NCBI RefSeq assembly: GCF_013044135.1
Contig: NZ_JABEPP010000001.1
Coordinates: 248,001 to 312,000 of the forward strand
Reading direction: 5' to 3'
From: Enterovirga aerilata
GTDB lineage: Bacteria; Pseudomonadota; Alphaproteobacteria; Rhizobiales; Beijerinckiaceae
DNA length: 64,000 nucleotides
Shown here: piece by piece, positions 20,865-29,697 of the stretch
How positions within the stretch are numbered: the first letter of the stretch is position 1
Layout: each line of letters begins with the position of its first letter
Notes under the pieces: generated by a model
Database searches by the model: none
Told to the model about the DNA's origin: nothing
What the model saw: the letters and a program-made list of their open reading frames with translations, nothing else
Program-made: the position numbers and the translations under genes

Positions 20865-21413
20865 TCAGCCGCGGCGCATCGGGCCCTCGCCATGCGGGCC
20901 GGGGCCATGACGCCGGTGGTGGCCGGCGACGCCGCGGACGAGGCTGCGCGAGAGTACCGAAAGGCGCCGCTTCTGGCCCTCGTCGAGCGAGGCGTAGAGG
21001 GGCTGGGCGGCGTCGGCGAGCTTCCGAAGCGCATCCGCCGAGGCCGCCTGGCGGTCGGCCATGAAGCGCAACGTGTCCGGCACGTCCCGCGGGGCTCCGT
21101 CCTGCCGCATGGAAGCGAAGCGCTCGCGCCTCGCTTGCCGGGCCTCCTGGCGCTGCGTCGCGAGTCCGCGGATCGCCTCCTCGACCGGCGGCCAGAGATT
21201 CTCCTGGGCGGGCGTAAGCTTGAGCCCCGCACGAAGGGCGGCGATACGGGCATCCGTGAAGGCGGCCCGATCCTCGGCCGAGAGCGGTCCGCCCCGGCGC
21301 CAGCCCGGCCCGTCGTCGAACGGCCCGCCCGGGAAGCCGCGATCCTGCGCATAGACCGCCGTCGCCGCCGCCAAGGCGCCGACGCCCGAAAGGCCGATCA
21401 GCCACCGCTTCAT
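20865..21413 (-). CDS. Periplasmic LTXXQ-motif protein (Spy/CpxP-like)
   Basis: 182 residues with a signal peptide (MKRWLIGLSGVGALAAATAVYAQ). The mature protein is helical and highly charged, with 'LKLTPAQENLW' (the LTxxQ motif) and a second helical repeat 'YASLDEGQKRRL'. Spy/CpxP proteins are periplasmic chaperones or stress sensors that bind unfolded or metal-stressed proteins. The tail 'HHRRHGPGPHGEG' is His/Gly-rich and could bind metal. It is convergent with coaA, with five bases between stops. Confidence 0.82.
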   Translation of the reverse strand: MKRWLIGLSGVGALAAATAVYAQDRGFPGGPFDDGPGWRRGGPLSAEDRAAFTDARIAALRAGLKLTPAQENLWPPVEEAIRGLATQRQEARQARRERFASMRQDGAPRDVPDTLRFMADRQAASADALRKLADAAQPLYASLDEGQKRRLSVLSRSLVRGVAGHHRRHGPGPHGEGPMRRG

Positions 21414-21560
21414 GTCCGTCTCCTGGTCTGGCCGGCGCTATCCGGCTCGACCCGAAGCTGGACCTGCCGAGCTTACGGCGGGGTCGCGGCCGGGTTAAAG
21501 GGCGGTAATGCTGCAGCCCCAAGGCCGACACCCCGCGCCCGCCGAAGCCGTTCCCGCCCG

Positions 21561-22649
21561 ATGAAGTGGTCCCCCGAGCAGGACGCCGCCATGCTTGCGG
21601 TCGCCCAATGGCTGAAGGCGCGCGACCGGCCGGTCTTCCGCCTGTTCGGCTATGCCGGGACGGGCAAGACGACGCTCGCCCGGCACATCGCCGAGAGCGT
21701 GGAGGGCGACGTGTGCTTCGCCGCCTATACGGGCAAGGCCGCGCTCGTGTTGCGGGACAAGGGCTGCGCCGAGGCCTCGACCATTCACTCGCTGATCTAC
21801 CGCTCGCGCGGCTCGGGCGAGACGGGCCCGCGCTTCGTGCTGAACCGGCAGAGCGACGCGGCGAAGGCCAAGCTCATCGTCATCGACGAATGCTCGATGG
21901 TCGACGAGGAACTGGGGCGCGACCTCCTCTCCTTCGGCACCCCCGTCCTCGTACTGGGCGATCCCGCTCAGCTTCCGCCCGTGAAGGGGGCCGGCTATTT
22001 CACGGAGCACGAGCCGGACGCGATGCTGACCGAGGTGCATCGGCAGGCCGCGGGCGATCCGATCATCCGCCTCTCCGTTGCGGTCCGCGAAGGCGGCCGG
22101 CTGGAGCGCGGGGAATGGGGCGGGACGCGCGTGATCGGCCGCCGCGACATAGACGCCGAGGCGATCCTCAAGGCCGACCAGGTGCTGGTCGGGCTCAACA
22201 AGTCCCGGCGCGGCTACAACAATCGCATCCGCCAGCTTCTCGGCTTCCGCGACTCGATGGCGGCTGCGGGCGAGCGCCTCGTCTGCCTGCGCAACGACAA
22301 GACGAAGGGGCTGCTGAACGGCGGCCTGTTCACGGTGAAGGCGGCGCGTGGCGAGCGCGGCGGCCATGTCGAGCTGGACGTCTCGCCGGAGGACGAGGCG
22401 AAGCGCTCCGTCCGGGTCTCGGTTCCACGCGAGTTCTTCGAGGGGCGCGAGGAGGAGCTCTCCTTCGCGACGCGGCGCAAGTCGGACGAGTTCGACTACG
22501 GCTATGTCCTCACCGTCCACAAGGCGCAGGGCTCGCAATGGGACGAGGTCGTGCTCTTCGACGAGAGCTACGCCTTCCGCGAGCATCGCGCGCGCTGGCT
22601 CTATACGGGCCTGACCCGGGCCGCCAAGCGGCTCACTGTGGTAATGTGA
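21561..22649 (+). CDS. RecD-like superfamily 1 DNA helicase
   Basis: 362 residues starting MKWSPEQDAAML at 21561; the frame is open far upstream but that part is antisense to the Spy-like gene. Walker A 'GYAGTGKTTLARHI', Walker B 'LIVIDECSMVDEELG', motif III 'VLGDPAQLPPV', and the UvrD_C_2 block 'GYVLTVHKAQGSQWDEVVLF' are all present, so an active 5'-3' helicase is likely. It is a short stand-alone form without RecB/RecC partners or the RecD2 N-terminal region. Similar proteins are common in alphaproteobacteria with undefined roles, possibly in repair. Confidence 0.88.
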   Translation: MKWSPEQDAAMLAVAQWLKARDRPVFRLFGYAGTGKTTLARHIAESVEGDVCFAAYTGKAALVLRDKGCAEASTIHSLIYRSRGSGETGPRFVLNRQSDAAKAKLIVIDECSMVDEELGRDLLSFGTPVLVLGDPAQLPPVKGAGYFTEHEPDAMLTEVHRQAAGDPIIRLSVAVREGGRLERGEWGGTRVIGRRDIDAEAILKADQVLVGLNKSRRGYNNRIRQLLGFRDSMAAAGERLVCLRNDKTKGLLNGGLFTVKAARGERGGHVELDVSPEDEAKRSVRVSVPREFFEGREEELSFATRRKSDEFDYGYVLTVHKAQGSQWDEVVLFDESYAFREHRARWLYTGLTRAAKRLTVVM

Positions 22650-22650
22650 T

Positions 22651-22733
22651 CACAACCTCAAGGAGTGTAGATCTAAGGTTCGAATCTCGCTTCCTGACCT
22701 GTCGGCCGCGTGCATTCATTACCTGAGGTTGTG
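22651..22733. repeat. 10-bp inverted repeat flanking a 63-bp insert
   Basis: CACAACCTCA (22651-22660) and TGAGGTTGTG (22724-22733) are perfect inverted repeats in the 153-bp gap after the helicase gene. GGTAATG also lies near both arms in inverted sense. Between them is 'GGTTCGAATC' (22678-22687), which looks like a tRNA T-loop, but there is no matching stem or acceptor. It may be a scar of an excised element or a long hairpin. No T-run follows, so it is not a standard terminator. Otherwise the gap is empty. Confidence 0.35.
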
Positions 22734-22802
22734 GAGACGCGATCTGACCTCCACACAAGCCGGCACATGCCGAAGGGCAGGCCGGGCCCGGGGGGGGCTG
22801 AC

Positions 22803-23489
22803 ATGCGCGCATTTGCGATCGGGATTCTCTGCGCCGGGCTCGCGGCCTGCGACTCGCCGAACTTCCGCACCTCGCAGTTCCGCTTCGGCGACACGGACAC
22901 GCTTGCTGCGACCGGGAACCTGCGTTTCGTGACCGAGAGGCCTCGGTCGATTGCGGGCGGGCCGCCCGAGATCATCATGTGCTCGGAACCTACCCCCGAC
23001 TACGCGACCGCCTTCTCCCAGGACGTCGATCTCACGCTGAAGAGCACGGCTGCGCAAGCGCCGGCCGAAGGCACGCTCGGCAACGCCGTCACCGAGAAGA
23101 TCGAAAACCTCGGCGGCCGCAGCAAGGGCGTACTGGCGCTGCGGGACGGGCTCTACGCCGCCTGCCAGGCCTATACGAACGGGCAGATCGGCAAGGATGC
23201 CTATTCGATGATCCTGAGCCAGTACGGGACGCTGCTCGTGGCGCTCATGAACGAGACGGCGCCCACCGCGACGGTCCAGGGCGGGAACGGTGCGGCGAAC
23301 GCTGAGGCGATCAGGGTCCAGCGCGCGGCGAGCGCATTCTCGGCCGTGCTCGTCGCCTGCATCAACGGCAACGACCCGACGCGGCAGACCGCCGAGGACC
23401 TCCCTCCCAACCCGCTTCTCACGCGCGAGTTCTGTCGGAACGTCGTCGCGCGCGCCGGCGGGGTGACCTGGCGCCGCAACCGGGGCTGA
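22803..23489 (+). CDS. Predicted lipoprotein of unknown function
   Basis: From ATG 22803 (GGGGGGG run just upstream) the product is 228 residues with a lipobox: MRAFAIGILCAGLAAC, Cys at residue 16. The mature protein has alpha-helical stretches ('RSKGVLALRDGLYAACQAY', 'RAASAFSAVLVACINGNDP') and several further Cys ('IIMCSEP', 'REFCRNVV'). I recognise no enzyme motif. Rhizobial genomes carry similar envelope lipoproteins without known role. It is followed after 155 bases by an ABC binding protein but is probably separate. Confidence 0.75.
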   Translation: MRAFAIGILCAGLAACDSPNFRTSQFRFGDTDTLAATGNLRFVTERPRSIAGGPPEIIMCSEPTPDYATAFSQDVDLTLKSTAAQAPAEGTLGNAVTEKIENLGGRSKGVLALRDGLYAACQAYTNGQIGKDAYSMILSQYGTLLVALMNETAPTATVQGGNGAANAEAIRVQRAASAFSAVLVACINGNDPTRQTAEDLPPNPLLTREFCRNVVARAGGVTWRRNRG

Positions 23490-23644
23490 GCCGCCCGGTT
23501 GACCTACGGCATTCTCGGGACGCGCCGGACAGGATCCGGGTTCCGCTCGCGAGCTGGTCCGGCGGCAATCTCGGCGCGTGGTCGAATGGCTTGGCCGAAG
23601 CCTTGCATCGTGGGAGCCGCCCGTGGGCGAGCCGGAGTTCCCCG

Positions 23645-25246
23645 ATGCAGCACCCCTTCAGGATCGCCGCGGCGGCAGCCGCCTCCATCGCCCTTGCCGT
23701 GCCCGGCGCCCTGGCCCAGGGCACCCTTCGGATCGGGATGACCGCCTCCGACATCCCGCTCACCACCGGCCAGACCGACAATGGCGGCGAAGGCATGCGC
23801 TTCATGGGCTATACGGTCTATGACGGGCTCATCAACTGGGACCTGTCCAGCGCGACCAAACCGTCCGATCTCGCGCCGGGGCTCGCCGCGAGCTGGGCTG
23901 TCGACGCTTCGGACAAGACGAAGTGGACCTTCAAGCTGCGCGAGGGCGTCCGCTTCCACGACGGATCCCAGCTCGATGCCGCGGCCATCGTCTGGAACCT
24001 CGACAAGCTGCTGAAGGAAGACGCTCCGCAATTCGACCGCAGGCAATCCGCGCAGGGCCGGACCCGCATTCCGGCGGTCGCTTCCTACAGAGCCCTCGAC
24101 GGATCGACGCTCGAGATCACGACCAAGACGCCCGATGCGACTCTTCCCTACCAGCTCGCCTGGATCATGATCTCATCACCGGCGCAGTGGGAAAAGGTCG
24201 GTCGGAACTGGGACGAGTTCGCGAAAACGCCCTCCGGCACCGGGCCCTGGAAGCTCGTCTCGTTCAGGCCGCGCGAACGGGCCGAGCTCGTTCCCAACCC
24301 CGGCTACTGGGACAAGGCGCGCGTCCCGAAGCTCGACCGGCTCGTCCTGTTGCCGCTGCCGGAGCCGAACGCCCGCACAGCTGCCTTGCTGTCCGGCCAG
24401 GTGGATTGGATCGAAGCTCCCGCGCCTGACGCGGTCGAGGCCCTCAAGAAGGGCGGCTTCCAGATCGTCACCAATGCGTATCCGCACAACTGGACGTGGC
24501 ACCTCTCCCGGGTGGAAGGATCGCCCTGGAACGACATCCGCGTCCGGAAGGCGGCCAATCTCGCCGTCGACCGGGAGGGGATGAAGGAGCTCCTGGCCGG
24601 TCTGATGATCCCCGCCAAGGGTTTCTTCCCTCCGGGCCACCAATGGTTCGGCAATCCGAGCTTCAAGCTCGGCTACGATCCGGCCTCGGCCAGGAAGCTC
24701 CTGGCAGAGGCGGGTTACGGGCCGGACAAGCCGCTCGCGACCAAGATCCTGATCTCGCCCTCAGGCTCCGGCCAGATGCAGCCGCTGCCCATGAACGAGT
24801 TCGTTCAGCAGAACCTCGCCGATATCGGCATAAAGATCGAGTTCGAGGTCGTGGACTGGAACACGCTCATCAATCTCTGGCGCGCCGGCGCGAAGTCCGA
24901 GACGAACAAGGGCGCCACTGGGATGAACTACACCTACTTCATCCAGGACCCGTTCACCGGCTTCATCCGGCATCTGCAATGCAACCTGGCTCCGCCGGCG
25001 GGCACGAACTGGGGGCACTATTGCGATCCCGAGATGGACAAGCTGTTCGATCAGGTCCGCAACACCTTCGATCGGGCCGAGCAGACCGCCGTCCTGCAGA
25101 AGGTCCACGAGAAATACGTCGACGACGCGCTCTTCCTGATGGTTACGCACGACGTCAACCCGCGCGCGATGAGCCCGAACGTGAAGGGCTTCGTTCAGGC
25201 CCAGAACTGGTTCCAGGACTTCTCCCCGATCACGATGGCGAAATAG
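23645..25246 (+). CDS. ABC transporter substrate-binding protein, peptide/nickel (SBP_bac_5) family
   Basis: 533 residues from ATG 23645, with a signal peptide ([18 protein letters not shown]...ALAQ). The mature part is a cluster C binding protein: '[15 protein letters not shown]', '[15 protein letters not shown]', '[17 protein letters not shown]'. Such proteins capture oligopeptides, opines, nickel chelates or sugars in the periplasm. No permease or ATPase gene adjoins it; the next gene is convergent rlmN. It is therefore an orphan whose partners are elsewhere or shared. Its last 17 bases overlap the rlmN 3' end. Confidence 0.9.
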   Translation: MQHPFRIAAAAAASIALAVPGALAQGTLRIGMTASDIPLTTGQTDNGGEGMRFMGYTVYDGLINWDLSSATKPSDLAPGLAASWAVDASDKTKWTFKLREGVRFHDGSQLDAAAIVWNLDKLLKEDAPQFDRRQSAQGRTRIPAVASYRALDGSTLEITTKTPDATLPYQLAWIMISSPAQWEKVGRNWDEFAKTPSGTGPWKLVSFRPRERAELVPNPGYWDKARVPKLDRLVLLPLPEPNARTAALLSGQVDWIEAPAPDAVEALKKGGFQIVTNAYPHNWTWHLSRVEGSPWNDIRVRKAANLAVDREGMKELLAGLMIPAKGFFPPGHQWFGNPSFKLGYDPASARKLLAEAGYGPDKPLATKILISPSGSGQMQPLPMNEFVQQNLADIGIKIEFEVVDWNTLINLWRAGAKSETNKGATGMNYTYFIQDPFTGFIRHLQCNLAPPAGTNWGHYCDPEMDKLFDQVRNTFDRAEQTAVLQKVHEKYVDDALFLMVTHDVNPRAMSPNVKGFVQAQNWFQDFSPITMAK

Positions 25247-26498
25247 CCGAAAGGCCCGGACCGCCGGCGCGCCCTTCCTCCAGCATCATGCGGGCGCGGG
25301 CGGAGAGCTTTTCCGTCTCGCTCTTGAGCTGGCCGCAGGCCGCCAGGATGTCGCGACCGCGCGGCGTGCGGACGGGGGAGGCGTAGCCCGCGCGGAACAC
25401 GATCTCGGAGAAGCGCTCGATCCGCTCCCAGCTCGAGCACTCGTACTTGGTGCCGGGCCAGGGATTGAACGGGATCAGGTTGATCTTGGCCGGGATGCCG
25501 CGCAGCAGCCGCACGAGCTCGCGCGCATCCGCGTCGGAATCGTTCACGCCCTTCAGCATGACGTATTCGAAGGTGATGCGCCGCGCGTTCGAGAGCCCCG
25601 GATAGTCGCGGCAGGCGTTGAGCAGGTCGGCGATGGGGTAGCGCCTGTTCAGCGGCACGAGCTCGTTCCTGAGATCGTCCCGCACGGCGTGGAGCGAGAT
25701 CGCCAGCATCGTGTTCGCCCGCTCGCCCAAGGCCGGCATCTCGGGGACGACGCCCGAGGTCGAGACCGTGATGCGGCGGCGCGAGAGCGTCAGCCCCTCG
25801 GCGTCGCTCATCACGTCGATCGCATCAACCACGTTGTCGAGATTGTAGAGCGGCTCGCCCATGCCCATGAAGACGATGTTCGTCACGAGCCGGCCGCCAT
25901 CCGGCAGCATGGCCGTCTCGCGGTCGCCGAGCGTCGGGAAGTCGCCGAGCCGGTCGCGGGCCACGACGAGCTGGGCGGCGATCTCGGCGGAGGTCAGGTT
26001 CCGGACCAGGCGCTGCGTGCCGGTGTGGCAGAAGGAGCAGGTGAGCGTGCAGCCGACCTGGCTCGAGACGCAGAGCGTGCCGCGGTCGTCGTCCGGGATG
26101 TAGACGCACTCGATCTCGGCGCCGCGATCATGCGGGCCGGTCTTCGGCATGCGCAGCAGCCACTTGCGCGTGCCGTCCACGGAGATCTGCTCGGCCGTCA
26201 CCTCCGGCCGGTCGAGCGTGTAGGCTTCGGCAAGGGCGTGCCGCAGGCCCTTGCCGACATTGGTCATCTCCTCGAAGTCCCGGATGCCGCGGTGGTAGAG
26301 CCAGTGCCAGATTTGCGAGACCCGCATCCGGGCCTCCTTCTCGGGCACGCCGATGGCGAGCAGCTTCTCCTTGAGCGCAGGCCGCGTCAGCCCGACGAGC
26401 GACGGCCGCGCGGATTCGGTCGCGATGTCGGAGGACGGCGCGGGCGGAAGAACGGGATGCGGTGCGCGCGCGCCATTGTCGAGCGACGCCGTCGCCAT
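25230..26498 (-). CDS. rlmN: Dual-specificity 23S rRNA/tRNA adenine-C2 methyltransferase
   Basis: Radical-SAM enzyme that methylates A2503 of 23S rRNA and A37 of some tRNAs. The cluster motif '[13 protein letters not shown]' (CX3CX2C, near residues 145-152), '[12 protein letters not shown]', '[13 protein letters not shown]' and the C-terminal catalytic Cys in '[12 protein letters not shown]' are present. ATG 26498 gives 422 residues; ATG 26534 is possible but has no ribosome site. The first ~40 residues are a Pro/Ala-rich extension. It follows the IalB gene on the same strand after 105 bases. Confidence 0.96.
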   Translation of the reverse strand: MATASLDNGARAPHPVLPPAPSSDIATESARPSLVGLTRPALKEKLLAIGVPEKEARMRVSQIWHWLYHRGIRDFEEMTNVGKGLRHALAEAYTLDRPEVTAEQISVDGTRKWLLRMPKTGPHDRGAEIECVYIPDDDRGTLCVSSQVGCTLTCSFCHTGTQRLVRNLTSAEIAAQLVVARDRLGDFPTLGDRETAMLPDGGRLVTNIVFMGMGEPLYNLDNVVDAIDVMSDAEGLTLSRRRITVSTSGVVPEMPALGERANTMLAISLHAVRDDLRNELVPLNRRYPIADLLNACRDYPGLSNARRITFEYVMLKGVNDSDADARELVRLLRGIPAKINLIPFNPWPGTKYECSSWERIERFSEIVFRAGYASPVRTPRGRDILAACGQLKSETEKLSARARMMLEEGRAGGPGLSAISPS

Positions 26499-26603
26499 GG
26501 GAGCCTGCCTGGTGAGCCTGGGTGAGTGGCTCATATAGCATTGCGGCCCCGTCTTGTTGAGGGGCGGGCCTCCGGGTCGCGATCCTTCCCGGACGGGCCG
26601 GCG

Positions 26604-27167
26604 TCAGGGGCATTCCTTCCTGGCGCGGTCCAGCGCCTGGGCGAAGCCGGCGAGAGAATAGCGGTCGCTCGTCTTGTTGCCGCGGGCCGAGGTGACCGAG
26701 ACGGTCATGGCCTGCCCGCGCGCCATCGCGGCGATGGCCTGAGGCTCGTCGGCCGGATTCTTGATCCAGGCGTTCTGCGCCTTGGTGACGAGGGCATAGG
26801 AGCTGTTGCCGACCGCCAGGGAGGCCTCGCCGCCCTCGCGGGTGTTGAAGCCGAGGACGGACGCGACCTCGTTGCGGACGTTCTCGGCCGGCCGGAACGA
26901 GACGAAGAGATAGGCCGGCGTGTCCTTGAGGTTCGCCGGGCTGCGCGATTTCGGCTGGGACAGCGCGTAGCAGATCTTCGCGCGGCCGGTCTGCGCCGTA
27001 TAGGCGCTCCAGTCGGTGAAGGTGGCCACCAGGGTCGCCTGGCCGCCGCCCGGCGCCTGCGCCGCCGCGGCGGGACGCTGCGCCCGCTGGGCCGTCTGTC
27101 CCTGCGCGAGAGCGGGCGCGGCGAGCGCGAGGCAGAGCGCCGGGAGGACCAGGGGCAGACGAGTCAT
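26604..27167 (-). CDS. Invasion-associated locus B (IalB) family protein
   Basis: 187 residues with a signal peptide ending near APALAQ, a Gln/Ala-rich spacer, then the IalB domain: 'FTDWSAYTAQTGRAKICYAL', 'SRSPANLKDTPAYLFVSFRP', 'NKTSDRYSLAGFAQALDRA'. IalB-like proteins are exported beta-rich proteins widespread in rhizobia, first noted in Bartonella; most have no direct link to invasion. A TTAA-N7-TTGA sequence resembling a CtrA site lies at 27181-27195, just ahead of the ATG. Confidence 0.88.
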   Translation of the reverse strand: MTRLPLVLPALCLALAAPALAQGQTAQRAQRPAAAAQAPGGGQATLVATFTDWSAYTAQTGRAKICYALSQPKSRSPANLKDTPAYLFVSFRPAENVRNEVASVLGFNTREGGEASLAVGNSSYALVTKAQNAWIKNPADEPQAIAAMARGQAMTVSVTSARGNKTSDRYSLAGFAQALDRARKECP

Positions 27168-27264
27168 GGACGGGACCGGTTCAACTTTTCGTTAAGCTAG
27201 GCCGGACAGGGTTAACAAACACGAAACGGGGCGGAATTGCGGTCCCTGGCCGGCCCGGCACCGG

Positions 27265-27861
27265 TCACCCGAGCCGCTGCTCGGGCCGCGCCTCGCCGAA
27301 GGGGCGGCCGACCCGGATTCCACCGCCGACCATCGGATAGGCGGCCTCGACCAGATAGGGCCCGCCGCCGACGGTGTCGCGGGCCGAGAAGAGCACGAAG
27401 CGCTCGGCCGTGAAGCTCAGCTTCGGGAAATGGCCGCGCATGGCGATGAAGCCGGCGACCTCGCCTGCGGAGGCGTCCCGCAGCCGCGCCAGCGTGACGT
27501 GGGGCGTGTACTTGCGGGATTCGGGCTCGAGCCCGACGCGCCGCATCAGCCGCTCCTGGTCGGCCTGGAGCTTGGTGAGCTCCGGCGTCGGCGCGACGCG
27601 GGCAAGGAGCGCCCGCGGCCGCGACCCGCCGAAGGTCGAGAGCGCGTCGAGCGTGATGCGGATCGGCGCGCGCGGCCGCTCCTCCGCCAGCATGGAGGCG
27701 ATGTCCCGCGCGATCCCATGGTCGACATCGCCGATGAAGCGCAGCGTGATGTGGTAGTTCGCGGGATCGGCCCAGCGCGCGCCGGGGAGCCCGCCGCGAT
27801 AGAGCGCGAGCTCGGCGCCGATCTCGGGCGGGATCTCGAGGCCGGTGAAAAGGCGTGGCAT
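27265..27861 (-). CDS. thpR: RNA 2',3'-cyclic phosphodiesterase (2H family)
   Basis: 198 residues. The two catalytic His-x-Thr motifs of the 2H superfamily are 'NYHITLRFIGD' and 'YTPHVTLARL', spaced as in LigT/ThpR, which opens 2',3'-cyclic phosphates on RNA. The ATG at 27861 is preferred because GGAGGG lies six bases before it; the ATG at 27867 abuts that site directly. It is the third of three minus-strand genes after the TesA-like esterase and a small hypothetical. Confidence 0.92.
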   Translation of the reverse strand: MPRLFTGLEIPPEIGAELALYRGGLPGARWADPANYHITLRFIGDVDHGIARDIASMLAEERPRAPIRITLDALSTFGGSRPRALLARVAPTPELTKLQADQERLMRRVGLEPESRKYTPHVTLARLRDASAGEVAGFIAMRGHFPKLSFTAERFVLFSARDTVGGGPYLVEAAYPMVGGGIRVGRPFGEARPEQRLG

Positions 27862-27959
27862 CGGCATCCCTCCAAATCAGCGACTCGGGAATTGTCGCGG
27901 CCGCGCGCGCGGCCGCAAGGGCCGGATGCCCGTCGATCAACAGCCCGTTTGGGAGCGGC

Positions 27960-28205
27960 TCAGCGGCCCGGGGCGAGATCGGGCTTCGCTGCCGCGATAT
28001 CGTCGCCTCGGAGCACGCGCCCGCTCGCCGTCGTCACGAAGGGACCGCGCGCATCCGCCGGCAGGCCACCCTGCGCGAAGTCGAGCGCCTCGCGCAGCGT
28101 GGCGAATTTCTGGCTCGCCTCGCCCCAGGACAGGTCGGCCGACGCGTTCTCGCCCCGGATCCAGTGGACCTCGGCCGGCTCGTCGAAATTCAGGTCGTCG
28201 GGCAT
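27960..28205 (-). CDS. Small hypothetical cytosolic protein
   Basis: 81 residues, acidic, with no signal or membrane segment. GGGAGGTCAGA gives a good ribosome site ahead of the ATG. Visible features are 'VHWIRGENASADLSWGEAS' and 'FATLREALDFAQ', suggesting one mixed alpha/beta domain, and a C-terminal 'TTASGRVLRGDDI' strand. I do not recognise a family. It lies between the TesA-like gene (52 bases away) and thpR (98 bases) and is probably in their transcript. Confidence 0.65.
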   Translation of the reverse strand: MPDDLNFDEPAEVHWIRGENASADLSWGEASQKFATLREALDFAQGGLPADARGPFVTTASGRVLRGDDIAAAKPDLAPGR

Positions 28206-28257
28206 TCTGACCTCCCGCCTCTTCGCAGCGTGAACGTCCGACGGCTTCCCGGGTTCG

Positions 28258-28953
28258 CTAGCCCCGCTCCCCGATGCGCGCGAGAAAGCTCTCCACGGTC
28301 GGCAGAATGCGCTCCACGATGACCTTCACGCCCTCCGCCGACGGATGCATCCCGTCCGGGAGCTGCAGCCGCGCCTCGCCCGCGACGCCGTCGAGGAAGA
28401 ACGGGTAGAGGACGAGGCCGTGCGTCTTGGCGAGTTCGGGATAGATGGCGTCGAACCGGCGGGCATAGTCGGGCCCGAGATTGCGGGCGGCCAGCATCCC
28501 GGCGAGCAGGACCGGGATTTTCCGCTCCTTCAGGCGCGCGATGATCGCATCGAGCGCCCGGCGCGTCACGGCGGGGTCGATGCCCCGCAGCATGTCGTTC
28601 GCCCCGAGTTCGAGGATGACGCCGTCCGTCCCGTCCGGAACCGACCAGTCGAGCCGTTCGAGCCCGCCCGTCGCGGTGTCCCCGGAGACGCCGGCATTGG
28701 CGATCTCGACCTTGTGACCGCGCGCCTTGAGAGCCGCCTCGAGCACGGCGGGGAAGGCCGCGGCCTGCGGCAGGTTGTAGCCCGCGGTGAGCGAATCCCC
28801 GAGCGCCACGAGCCTGATCACGCCGTCTGGCGCGGCCCTTGCGGGCGCGCATCCGAGCCATGCGAGGGCGAGCAGCAGGCCCGTGACGTAGGCGCGCCAT
28901 TTGCCGGCGGCGCGGAGCGACCCATATGTGCGGCTGCTGGACGCCAGCGCCAT
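28258..28953 (-). CDS. Periplasmic arylesterase / TesA-like SGNH lipase
   Basis: 231 residues with a signal peptide. SGNH-hydrolase blocks are complete: 'LVALGDSLTAGYNLP' with the nucleophile Ser, 'NAGVSGDTATGG', 'LELGANDMLRGIDP', and 'LPDGMHPSAEGVKVI' carrying the Asp-His pair. TesA-type enzymes hydrolyse acyl esters in the periplasm. The ATG at 28953 has AGGGAGAG six bases upstream. It is divergent, with 45 bases between starts, from an ABC ATPase/permease pair; this matches the tesA-ybbA-ybbP arrangement of enterobacteria. Confidence 0.93.
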   Translation of the reverse strand: MALASSSRTYGSLRAAGKWRAYVTGLLLALAWLGCAPARAAPDGVIRLVALGDSLTAGYNLPQAAAFPAVLEAALKARGHKVEIANAGVSGDTATGGLERLDWSVPDGTDGVILELGANDMLRGIDPAVTRRALDAIIARLKERKIPVLLAGMLAARNLGPDYARRFDAIYPELAKTHGLVLYPFFLDGVAGEARLQLPDGMHPSAEGVKVIVERILPTVESFLARIGERG

Positions 28954-28998
28954 CTGCAACTCTCCCTGGGAACGGGGGCTGAGATCGGGTCTCCGTGC

Positions 28999-29691
28999 AT
29001 GCCAGGCAAGATCATCGAGCTCGAGGATGTCCAGCTCAGCCTCGGGGACGGGGCGGCGCGCGTCGAGGTCCTGAAGGGGATCAGCCTGACGGTCGAGCCC
29101 GGCGAGGCGGTCGGTCTCGTCGGGCCCTCCGGCTCCGGGAAATCCACGCTCCTCATGGTGATGGCCGGGCTGGAACGGCCGGACCGCGGCCGCGTCGTCC
29201 TTGACGGCGCGGAGCTGACCGGTCTCGGCGAGGACGAGCTCGCCCGGGTGCGCGGCCGCCGCATCGGCATCGTCTTCCAGTCCTTCCACCTCGTGCCGAC
29301 CATGACGGCGCTGGAGAACGTGGCGCTGCCGCTCGAACTCGCGGGGCGCGATGGGGCCTTCGCCCGCGCGAAAGCCGAGCTCGAGACGGTCGGGCTCGGG
29401 GCGCGGCTGCACCATTATCCGGCGCAGCTCTCGGGCGGCGAGCAGCAGCGGGTCGCGATCGCCCGGGCGCTCGCGCCGGACCCGGCGATCGTCGTGGCCG
29501 ACGAGCCGACCGGCAACCTCGACGAGACGACCGGGCGGGGCGTGGCGGACCTGCTTTTCGGGCTGAAGCGCGAGCGCGGGACGACGCTCGTCCTGGTCAC
29601 GCACGACCCTTCGCTCGCCGCCCGCTGCGACCGTACGGTCCGGCTCCGGGCGGGGCGCATCGCCGAGCCCGTCCCGGCGGCGGAGATCTGA
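28999..29691 (+). CDS. ABC transporter ATPase, LolD/YbbA type
   Basis: 230 residues. Walker A 'GPSGSGKSTLLMVMAG', Q-loop 'VFQSFHLVPTMTALENVAL', signature 'LSGGEQQRVAIARAL', Walker B 'IVVADEPTGNLDE' and the H-loop 'VTHDPSLAARC'. Sequence is of the MacB/LolD/YbbA branch that powers FtsX-like permeases. Start ATG 28999 is in the short gap facing the TesA-like gene. The permease gene follows after six bases, so the two form one transporter, with function in envelope lipid or ester handling likely but unproven. Confidence 0.94.
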   Translation: MPGKIIELEDVQLSLGDGAARVEVLKGISLTVEPGEAVGLVGPSGSGKSTLLMVMAGLERPDRGRVVLDGAELTGLGEDELARVRGRRIGIVFQSFHLVPTMTALENVALPLELAGRDGAFARAKAELETVGLGARLHHYPAQLSGGEQQRVAIARALAPDPAIVVADEPTGNLDETTGRGVADLLFGLKRERGTTLVLVTHDPSLAARCDRTVRLRAGRIAEPVPAAEI

Positions 29692-29697
29692 GCCCGC

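Noticed and set aside
22669-22700. Possible tRNA gene at GGTTCGAATC.
   Set aside because: The five bases either side of the loop do not pair, and no acceptor, D or anticodon arm can be found in the preceding 80 bases.
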